From contig JAFTEP010000022.1 in assembly GCA_017453605.1 (NCBI GenBank), positions 1 to 9,886 of the forward strand: a DNA stretch of 9,886 bases. Reading direction: 5' to 3'. Source of the DNA: Clostridia bacterium (GTDB lineage: Bacteria; Bacillota; Clostridia; Oscillospirales; SIG627). Below are positions 1 through 4,798 of the stretch, piece after piece (positions within the stretch are counted from its first letter, which is position 1; every line of letters starts with the position of its first letter). Made by a program: the position numbers and the translations under genes. The notes under the pieces were generated by a model. It saw only the letters and a program-made list of their open reading frames with translations. It did not search any database and had not been told where the DNA came from.

Positions 1-185
1 CGGTCTCCCTCGCCTCGCGTCCCGCCTGCCGGGACTGCTGGGCGAAGCTCTACTGCTCCGGCGGCTGCGACGCCAACGCCTACCACGCCGCGGGCGACGT
101 CAACGAGGTCTACGACTACGGCTGCCGCCTCTTCAAAAAGCGCATCGAATGCGCGATAATGATGAAGGCCGCGCAGGATAATTAA
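1..185 (+). CDS. scfB: SCIFF-peptide radical SAM maturase, C-terminal end (partial)
   Basis: Only the last 60 codons are present, in the frame starting at base 3; the 5' part lies outside the window. The translation has the spacing CxxCx5Cx3C (residues 9, 12, 18 and 22 of the visible part), then Cys41 and Cys50, in the context CWAKLYCSGGCDANAYH. This matches the C-terminal SPASM auxiliary iron-sulfur domain of the maturases that install thioether cross-links in the SCIFF (six cysteines in forty-five residues) ribosomal peptide. The precursor gene is normally directly upstream and is therefore not visible. The gene ends in TAA, inside the first copy of a 14-bp tandem repeat, and is followed by a terminator. 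The family call rests on recognition of the tail only. A different SPASM-domain maturase is possible but less likely given the GGC-NAYH and GC-KKR-ECA pattern. Confidence 0.85.
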   Translation, partial: VSLASRPACRDCWAKLYCSGGCDANAYHAAGDVNEVYDYGCRLFKKRIECAIMMKAAQDN

Positions 186-207
186 GAATTATGAATTAAG
201 AATTATG
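180..207. repeat. Perfect 14-bp AT-rich tandem duplication
   Basis: The unit AATTAAGAATTATG occurs twice in tandem (180-193 and 194-207). The first copy begins within the last sense codon (AAT) and stop codon (TAA) of the SCIFF maturase. It is much more AT-rich than the surrounding genes. Similar short AT-rich repeats are common between genes in gut Firmicutes; whether this one is dispersed in this genome cannot be seen here. Confidence 0.8.
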
Positions 208-228
208 ATAAACGAGGAATAATACATT

Positions 229-263
229 AAAAAATGAGACCGGCTAAGCCGGTCTTATTTTTT
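229..263. terminator. Bidirectional rho-independent terminator between convergent genes
   Basis: A hairpin with a GC-rich core (AGACCGGC at 237-244 pairing with GCCGGTCT at 248-255, loop TAA) is extended by an A-tract on the left and a T-tract on the right, which also pair. On the plus strand it ends in TTTTTT and terminates the SCIFF maturase transcript. On the minus strand it also ends in TTTTTT and terminates the oxidoreductase transcript. Its position between two convergent stop codons (185 and 269) fits a shared role. Confidence 0.92.
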
Positions 264-268
264 GTGCG

Positions 269-1312
269 TCAGATCTTTACGCGGATCCTTGTTTCGGCGG
301 ATCTTAATAGGGCGTCGAGGACTCTCTGCGCTCTGACGCCGTCCGCGACGGTGGGAAGAAGCGCGTCCGCGTTTCCGTCGAGAAGGTCGGCGAACGCCTG
401 CTCCTGGGAAAGATAAAACTTTTTTGGGACCTTCACGCTGTGCAGGGTCTCTGTCACGCGGTCTACCTCTCCCGCGCAGACGCCGATCCTGTCCGGCTCG
501 TTGAGGTCTATTGTGATCACGCCGCGTGTGCCGTAGACCGCGAACCTTATCGTGTTCGCGTTGCCGAGGGCGCACCTTGTGATAACAAAGGATTCCGATA
601 CCCCGCTTTCGGTGTCCGCCAGAAAAGCGCAGTAGTCGTCCGTCTCGACCGGGGCAAACTCCTCGCTTCCCGGCTTTTTTCTTTCTTTGACGACGATCTT
701 CGTTTCGGCTGAGACTTCCCTCATTTTTCCGACGAGAAGCTCGCTCATGTCGATCATGTGGACACCGAGATCGCCGAGCACTCCGCTGCCCGCTTTATCT
801 TTCTCGAAGCGCCACTCCATGCCTCTGTTCTCCCAGAGACCGCTCGCTTTCAGATACGCCGCGTCGACGTTTATGATCTCCCCGAGAAGCCCCGTGTCCA
901 TAACGTGTTTTGCAAACCTGACTGCGGGAGTGAAACGGTAGGAAAAGCACATCATGATTTTCACCGGGTTCTTTTTCAGCGCTTCTTCAAGCTCTAAAGC
1001 CGAGGCGAGGTCCGCAGACAGAGGCTTTTCGACGTTGATCGGCTTTAGAGCTCTCAGCGCTTCCAGAGCGATCGGAACGTGAAGATAGTTGGGCGTGCAG
1101 ATCTCGACCGCGTCGACCTGGTCGCAGGCGATGAGATCGCGGTAGTCCGCGAAGCGGAAAGCCCCGTCGATCCCGAGCTGTTCTCCTCTTTTTTCGAGCT
1201 TCGTTTCATCCACGTCGCAGATAGCGCCGATCCGGGCGTTTTTGACCTGCTCAAGTTCTTTTATATGCCTCGAGGCGATGCCTCCGAGGCCAATCAATCC
1301 GAGTCTGTTCAT
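269..1312 (-). CDS. Gfo/Idh/MocA family NAD(P)-dependent sugar oxidoreductase
   Basis: The 347-residue protein starts with a Rossmann fold: GLGGIASRH at residues 8-16 is the dinucleotide-binding loop, and CDVDE near 32-36 ends the second strand. The family EKP motif is present (Glu95-Lys96-Pro97), with Lys96 the expected catalytic lysine. The C-terminal alpha/beta domain has GVLGDLGVHMIDM (178-190), including Asp181, His185 and Asp188, matching the usual D-x-G-x-H-x-x-D active-site segment. Full length is typical of the family, which oxidises or reduces hydroxyls of sugars, inositols or glycosides in the cytoplasm. Substrate cannot be assigned. The ATG at 1312 has a GGAGG about nine bases upstream. 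The gene lies 18 bases after the ThuA-like gene and is surely co-transcribed with it. The pairing resembles ThuA/ThuB of disaccharide catabolism in other bacteria, but similarity to ThuB specifically is not shown here. Confidence 0.93.
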   Translation of the reverse strand: MNRLGLIGLGGIASRHIKELEQVKNARIGAICDVDETKLEKRGEQLGIDGAFRFADYRDLIACDQVDAVEICTPNYLHVPIALEALRALKPINVEKPLSADLASALELEEALKKNPVKIMMCFSYRFTPAVRFAKHVMDTGLLGEIINVDAAYLKASGLWENRGMEWRFEKDKAGSGVLGDLGVHMIDMSELLVGKMREVSAETKIVVKERKKPGSEEFAPVETDDYCAFLADTESGVSESFVITRCALGNANTIRFAVYGTRGVITIDLNEPDRIGVCAGEVDRVTETLHSVKVPKKFYLSQEQAFADLLDGNADALLPTVADGVRAQRVLDALLRSAETRIRVKI

Positions 1313-1330
1313 TTTTCCTTCCTCCCGCGT

Positions 1331-2080
1331 TCAGCCTTTTGGGACGAATTTGTCCGGGACGTTTTCAAGAGCCGCGAATTTCCCGAGAGTGGGACGGGGT
1401 CCTCCCGACGGCTTCGCCCATTCGGCGGCGTTTCTAAGGATCCTGCCGACGTCCTCTCTGTAATAGGTCGGGTATTCCTCGTGACCCGGTCTGAAATAGA
1501 AGATCTTCCCGAGCCCTCTCCTGAAGCAGCAGCCGCTTCTGAAAACTTCTCCGCCGGAAAACCAGCTTATGAAGACGACTTCGTCCGGGGTCGGGATCTC
1601 GAACCTCTCGCCGTAGGTCTCCTCTTTTTCGAGCTCGATGAACTCCGGAAGCCCCACGGCGATCGGATGCGAGGGCTCGATGACCCAGATCCGCTCCTTT
1701 TCGTCGTTTTCTCTCCATTTCGATCGGCAGCAGGTCCCCATCAGCTTGACGAACGGCTTTGAAAGATGCCCGGAATGGAGTACGACGAGCCCCATCCCGT
1801 CCAACACGCGATCTTTCACTCTCTCGGCGACCTCGTCCGACACCTTCGCGTGCGCCATGTGCCCCCACCAGAACAGAACGTCCGTGTTTTCGAGAGCTTC
1901 TTCTGTCAGCCCGTGCTGCGGCATTTCGAGTGTAGCGGTGCGGACGGAAAATCTTTCGTCTTTTTCAAGGGAGGTCTTTATCGCCCCGTGTATGCCCTCG
2001 GGGTAGACCTTTTTTATCCTCTCGTCCTTCTCGTGGATAAATTCGTTGAAGACCGTCACCCTGATCTTTTTTTCTTCCAT
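1331..2080 (-). CDS. ThuA-like domain protein (trehalose-utilisation type)
   Basis: A 249-residue cytoplasmic protein without signal peptide or membrane segment. It shows the ThuA-domain (class I glutamine amidotransferase-like fold) landmarks: WWGHMAH at 71-77, the strand and turn LVVLHSGH at 98-105, SHPIAVGLPEF at 137-147, and the closing signature GKIFYFRPGHEEYPTYY at 191-207, followed by a helix ending NAAEWAKPSG. Biochemistry of the family is poorly settled; members recur beside Gfo/Idh dehydrogenases in disaccharide and keto-sugar catabolic loci, as here. It is first in a two-gene operon read away from the AraC regulator. Its ribosome binding site is weak (AAAGG about 12 bases before ATG), unlike the strong sites of the neighbours. 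A promoter lies about 60 bases upstream. Family call is firm, exact function unknown. Confidence 0.9.
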   Translation of the reverse strand: MEEKKIRVTVFNEFIHEKDERIKKVYPEGIHGAIKTSLEKDERFSVRTATLEMPQHGLTEEALENTDVLFWWGHMAHAKVSDEVAERVKDRVLDGMGLVVLHSGHLSKPFVKLMGTCCRSKWRENDEKERIWVIEPSHPIAVGLPEFIELEKEETYGERFEIPTPDEVVFISWFSGGEVFRSGCCFRRGLGKIFYFRPGHEEYPTYYREDVGRILRNAAEWAKPSGGPRPTLGKFAALENVPDKFVPKG

Positions 2081-2139
2081 AGTTTTCGGCGCCTTTCGCG
2101 TTTTTTTCGGCCCGGTTCAAAGCCTTTACTTTTTATTGC

Positions 2140-2168
2140 AGTATAAACGTAAAAAAGTGCGAAATCAA
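2140..2168 (-). promoter_or_regulatory. Sigma-70-type promoter for the ThuA-like/oxidoreductase operon
   Basis: On the minus strand, TTGATT (2168-2163) is followed after exactly 17 bases by TATACT (2145-2140). Transcription would begin near 2133, giving a leader of about 50 bases before the ThuA-like ATG. The -35 hexamer lies inside the palindrome 2159-2178, so a bound regulator would directly affect RNA polymerase. Confidence 0.65.
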
Positions 2169-2198
2169 TGGATTTCGCGAGCAAAAACTTGCACTTTT
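2153..2198. promoter_or_regulatory. Nested inverted repeats, candidate AraC-family operator
   Basis: Two inverted repeats are nested here. The inner one is perfect: GCGAAATC (2159-2166), four bases, GATTTCGC (2171-2178). The outer one is AAAAGTGC (2153-2160) and its complement GCACTTTT (2191-2198). They sit between the two divergent promoters and cover the -35 of the leftward one. Regulator genes of the AraC family often bind such sites next to themselves. Binding itself is inference, and an mRNA hairpin is excluded for the rightward transcript because the site lies upstream of its start. Confidence 0.55.
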
Positions 2199-2211
2199 CG
2201 CTCAAAAAAGC

Positions 2212-2240
2212 TTGAATTGCGCCGCGGGATGCTGTATCAT
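2212..2240 (+). promoter_or_regulatory. Promoter of the AraC-family regulator gene
   Basis: TTGAAT (2212-2217) and TATCAT (2235-2240) are separated by 17 bases. Transcription would start near 2247, leaving a leader of about 20 bases that contains the strong ribosome binding site GGAGGTGG (2258-2265). This placement means any ATG or TTG upstream of 2240 cannot be the start of the regulator. Confidence 0.65.
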
Positions 2241-2268
2241 AATATTAAGCTCTGACGGAGGTGGGAAA

Positions 2269-3093
2269 ATGAGGATCGCCGAGCTTCCGGCGCTTTACGA
2301 AGCCGACTATCACGTTTATGAAGTGTTTTCTATGAGACAGTTCTGGCGCGAGGGCGCCGTTTTCAGGATGAGATCGCCGAGAAAGACCTCCGCTCTTCTT
2401 TATCTCTGCGGCTGCCGGGCGGATTATCAGATCGGCAAAAGGACTCTTTGGGCTCCGAAGGGCTCCCTCGTCTACATCCCGTCCGGCTCGACCTACACGA
2501 CGCAGTTTTCGCAGTGCCGCGGCTGCGCGGCGATACTGATAGAATTCATCCTGAAAGACGAAGACCAAACGCCGTTCGATCTGTTCGGGGAAGTGAATAC
2601 TGTCTCTCAAAACGCCGATCCCGTCATACGCGGGCTTTTCGAGGCGGCGGCGGACGTGTCCGAGCGCCCGGTGCGCTCCCCGGCTAAACTCAGATCGCTG
2701 ATATACGAGATCCTCACGCACCTTGCCGCCGCCGAACGCGAGAATATGCTTGCCTCCGGAAAATTCGCCTCGATCGCGCGCGGGATAACGCTCATGGATT
2801 CCAACAAGTCCTTCGGGATGTCCGTAGGGGAGATCGCCCGCGTCTGCGGAGTCAGCCCCTCGACCTTCAGGCGTCTCTTCAAAGAATGGTCCGGAAAAAG
2901 CCCCGCCGGATATCTTCTCAAAGCCCGGATCGACCACGCGGCGCGGCTTCTTTCAATCGGCACTCTCAGCGCCGCGCAGACCTCCGCCGCCTGCGGCTTC
3001 AGGGATCCGGCGTATTTTTCCCGGATCTTCAAGAAGTACACGGGGACGACTCCGGGGGAATACGGAAAACCAAAGCGCAAAACTACTTCATAG
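2269..3093 (+). CDS. AraC-family transcriptional regulator
   Basis: A 274-residue DNA-binding protein. The N-terminal ~150 residues look like an AraC-type cupin sensor, with alternating hydrophobic strands such as SALLYLCG, a KGSLVYIPSGSTY segment around 64-76, and AAILIEFIL. The C-terminal ~100 residues carry the double helix-turn-helix: the first in MSVGEIARVCGVSPSTFRRLFKEW and the second in ACGFRDPAYFSRIFKKYTGTTPGEY, the hallmark of the family. The start at 2269 was chosen because GGAGGTGG lies 3-10 bases upstream; the reading frame is open 19 codons further, but that extension would overlap the promoter. It is divergent from the ThuA-like/oxidoreductase unit, with palindromes in between, so local control of that unit, presumably in response to a sugar, is the likely role. 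Its last 11 bases overlap the convergent protease gene. Confidence 0.94.
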   Translation: MRIAELPALYEADYHVYEVFSMRQFWREGAVFRMRSPRKTSALLYLCGCRADYQIGKRTLWAPKGSLVYIPSGSTYTTQFSQCRGCAAILIEFILKDEDQTPFDLFGEVNTVSQNADPVIRGLFEAAADVSERPVRSPAKLRSLIYEILTHLAAAERENMLASGKFASIARGITLMDSNKSFGMSVGEIARVCGVSPSTFRRLFKEWSGKSPAGYLLKARIDHAARLLSIGTLSAAQTSAACGFRDPAYFSRIFKKYTGTTPGEYGKPKRKTTS

Positions 3094-3649
3094 GCTTGAA
3101 CAGAAACGAAACAAATATCAGCATCAGCGAGGCGTTGCGGAACTTCAACAAAAGAAGGATCCCGGAAGAAAAAAGCAGCGCGAGGCTGATCTTCGTCGTT
3201 TTTTCGAGAACGCGGCGAGCCGTGTCGGGAGAGGCGCGCAGGCAGACGAGGCTCTCCAGCAGTTCGCCGCCGTCGAGTCCTTTCGCGGGGAGCAGATTGA
3301 AGAGCGCGAGAAAAAGATCCGCGAAAAAGAAGAACAGAAGCCAGCGGCAGGGAAAAGCTCTGTATAAAAAAAGGACGGGCGGCAGGATAAGAAGATTCGC
3401 GCCCGCGCCCCAGAAAAAGACCGCGGCGTCGTCACGGTAGGAACGCCGCCCGCCGGAGGTCACGATCAGCGCCCCTGTCAGAGAAAGAGCGACTTTTTCG
3501 ATCCTGCGGCGCTTTATGAGCGCGGCAACTATATGCCCCGCCTCGTGAACGAGCGCGGCGGCGGGAACGCAAAAAAAGAGCCCGTTCGGATTGAGCGCCA
3601 GAAGCAGGGCGGCGGGAACGAGAAAAGACGGGGAGACCTCGATCTTCAG
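3083..3649 (-). CDS. SpoIVFB-like site-2 protease (M50 zinc metalloprotease), CTG start
   Basis: Read from a CTG at 3649 this gives a 188-residue polytopic membrane protein with both family motifs: zinc-binding HEAGH at residues 35-39, and NLLPAKGLDGG near 118-128, whose Asp126 is the third zinc ligand. A GAGANLL segment also fits the family. These intramembrane proteases cleave membrane-embedded substrates. SpoIVFB, the closest by size and layout, activates sigma-K in sporulating Firmicutes. The first conventional start, GTG at 3463, would remove the zinc site, so a start upstream is required. No ATG, GTG or TTG occurs in frame between HEAGH and the upstream coding region. CTG at 3649 has GGGGAG at an 8-base spacing and overlaps the preceding stop as CTGA, favouring coupled re-initiation. 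The N-terminus then resembles relatives (short basic-acidic start, S-P-S-F-L, hydrophobic helix). An ATC codon at 3643 is the alternative. Confidence 0.8.
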   Translation of the reverse strand: MKIEVSPSFLVPAALLLALNPNGLFFCVPAAALVHEAGHIVAALIKRRRIEKVALSLTGALIVTSGGRRSYRDDAAVFFWGAGANLLILPPVLFLYRAFPCRWLLFFFFADLFLALFNLLPAKGLDGGELLESLVCLRASPDTARRVLEKTTKISLALLFSSGILLLLKFRNASLMLIFVSFLFKPMK

Positions 3650-3810
3650 ACGAAAGTCTCCCCGGAGACGCCGAAGATGAACGCGGCGACTTCGTTTTGT
3701 TCTATCCCGTCCTCTATAGTTTTTGCCGCCCGGTCGAGCCCTTTTTCGCCGCCGAAAAGGATAAGGACAGCCGCCGCTGCCGCCGCGAAAAGTAAAGCCG
3801 CTTTTTTCAT
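3646..3810 (-). CDS. Small single-pass membrane or exported peptide (54 aa), unknown function
   Basis: This short frame encodes 54 residues: a basic start (MKK), an alanine-rich hydrophobic segment at about 4-19 that could be a membrane anchor or uncleaved signal, then a charged soluble tail with EKGLDRAAKTIEDGIEQNE and a hydrophobic C-terminal patch ending GETFV. It has a clear ribosome binding site, GGGGAG seven bases before ATG, the same hexamer used by the protease downstream, and a TATAAT box about 60 bases upstream. Its TGA overlaps the CTG start of the site-2 protease. Known SpoIVFB partners (SpoIVFA, BofA) are also small membrane proteins, but I see no recognisable similarity to either. 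A role as partner, inhibitor or substrate of the protease is therefore inference. I do not recognise the family. Confidence 0.7.
   Translation of the reverse strand: MKKAALLFAAAAAAVLILFGGEKGLDRAAKTIEDGIEQNEVAAFIFGVSGETFV
3658..3663 (-). promoter_or_regulatory. Ribosome binding site deciding the protease CTG start
   Basis: On the minus strand GGGGAG (3663-3658) stands eight bases before CTG at 3649. It lies within the end of the 54-residue peptide gene. The same hexamer precedes that peptide's ATG (3823-3818). It is the main sequence support for starting the protease here. Confidence 0.6.
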
Positions 3811-3870
3811 ATATCTTCTCCCCGATGGATTTTTTCCGCGCCCGGAAGTTTTTTTTGGCGAATACGTTAG

Positions 3871-3876
3871 ATTATA
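3871..3876 (-). promoter_or_regulatory. -10 box of the peptide/protease operon
   Basis: A perfect TATAAT lies on the minus strand, with transcription expected near 3864 and a leader of about 54 bases. The -35 position at 17-base spacing reads GGTTTT, a poor match, and falls in the T-tract of the preceding operon's terminator. The promoter may be weak, activator-dependent, or used by an alternative sigma factor, though no alternative sigma pattern was recognised. It implies that the pair is transcribed separately from the large operon upstream. Confidence 0.5.
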
Positions 3877-3890
3877 TGCTCAGGAACGGA

Positions 3891-3925
3891 TAAAAAACCC
3901 CCGGCAGGAAAAAGACCTGCCGGGG
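3891..3925 (-). terminator. Rho-independent terminator of the five-gene operon
   Basis: A perfect 10-bp GC-rich stem (CCCCGGCAGG, 3899-3908, with CCTGCCGGGG, 3916-3925) and a 7-base loop are followed on the minus strand by GG? no further pairing and a run of six T (3897-3892). It lies 20 bases after the stop of the TIM-barrel gene and directly before the promoter of the peptide/protease pair. Confidence 0.93.
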
Positions 3926-3944
3926 ATCGATATATATTCGGGAT

Positions 3945-4784
3945 TTACAGGCTCTTCAGGTACTCCAGGCTGTCGAAAGCGAGTTTGAAGAAGTTTTCGC
4001 ACATACATATAGGCGGCATGATCGTCTCGAGCGCGAGGGTCCCTTCGTAGCCGATGGACTTCAGCGTCTGCATCACGGACACCCAGCCGATACTGTTCCA
4101 CTGACGGTCGGCAAGCCCCGGAAGCTGATGCTGGTCGCCGTTCTTATAGTTGTCGTGGACGTGTGTCATTTTAAGTAGGCTTCCGACCTCTCTCAGCGCG
4201 ACTTTCTGATCGATGCCGGCGGTGTGCGCGTGACCGAAATCCCAGCAAATGCCGAATCTCGGGGACTTCAACACCTCGCAGAGTTCGCAAAGCTCCTCCC
4301 AGCCGCCGCCGAAAAATCTCCATTCGTTGTGCGAGTGCGGATAGAGCGGCATATTTTCGACCGCGATCCCGACGCCCGCTTTTTCGGCGTCCTCGAGATA
4401 AATTTCGAGCATCCTTCTGTTGTCCTCAAAGGACACGCCGCGGCTGCAGCCCTTGTTCACCGCGGATCTGGGATGAAACGCCGTCCAGTCCGACCCGAGC
4501 TTTCCGCTCGCCCAGATCCCTCTTCTGATCGACATTTCAGTCTTTTCGTCGACGATCTCCGAGGAATCAAGAAGATGATAGCAGGGCAGATGCGTCTGAG
4601 AGGCGCGAAGAGAGTATTTGTTGAGAAGCTCCCCCATCTTTTCGACTTCTTTTTCGTAAGTGTCGCTCTCGAAGACCTTGGATTCCCCGAAGCCGACCAT
4701 CACTTCCCCGAAACCCGCGGAGGATGCGAATTTCAGCATCAGTTCAAAGTTTTCATCGTATCTTGCGACTATGGAGTTTGTCAT
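3945..4784 (-). CDS. Sugar phosphate isomerase/epimerase family TIM-barrel protein (AP endonuclease 2 fold)
   Basis: A 279-residue cytoplasmic protein with the strand-end metal ligands of the xylose-isomerase-like TIM barrel: Glu143 in VENMP, Asp182 and His185 in CWDFGHAHTAG, His208 and His210 in THVHDN, and Glu253 in ALET near the C-terminus. These usually hold one divalent metal and catalyse isomerisation, epimerisation or dehydration of sugars; some relatives act as C-glycoside deglycosidase subunits on 3-keto glycosides. Substrate is not predictable from sequence. It is the last gene of the operon, 14 bases after the GH36 gene, with GGGGAG before its ATG, and is followed by a strong terminator. 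Length is normal for the family, and all expected ligands are kept, so it should be an active enzyme. Confidence 0.9.
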   Translation of the reverse strand: MTNSIVARYDENFELMLKFASSAGFGEVMVGFGESKVFESDTYEKEVEKMGELLNKYSLRASQTHLPCYHLLDSSEIVDEKTEMSIRRGIWASGKLGSDWTAFHPRSAVNKGCSRGVSFEDNRRMLEIYLEDAEKAGVGIAVENMPLYPHSHNEWRFFGGGWEELCELCEVLKSPRFGICWDFGHAHTAGIDQKVALREVGSLLKMTHVHDNYKNGDQHQLPGLADRQWNSIGWVSVMQTLKSIGYEGTLALETIMPPICMCENFFKLAFDSLEYLKSL

Positions 4785-4798
4785 TTTTTCTCCCCTTT

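Noticed and set aside
1079..1762. Plus-strand open frame of 227 codons across the oxidoreductase/ThuA junction
   Set aside because: Shadow of two motif-confirmed minus-strand genes; no plausible domain or start site.
2159..2178. Palindrome considered as a terminator or riboswitch stem
   Set aside because: It is not followed by a T-tract on either strand, and it overlaps a -35 hexamer, so an operator is the better reading.
2212..2268. Upstream TTG start adding 19 residues to the AraC regulator
   Set aside because: The extension overlaps the predicted promoter and lacks a ribosome binding site, while ATG 2269 has GGAGGTGG just upstream.
2886..3440. Plus-strand open frame of 184 codons overlapping the end of the AraC gene
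   Set aside because: Very basic, low-complexity translation without domain; it is antisense to the protease, whose two zinc motifs are intact.
3083..3463. Protease annotated from GTG at 3463 as a 126-residue protein or pseudogene
   Set aside because: The same frame continues upstream without a stop and contains HEAGH, so the shorter form is a truncated annotation rather than a broken gene.
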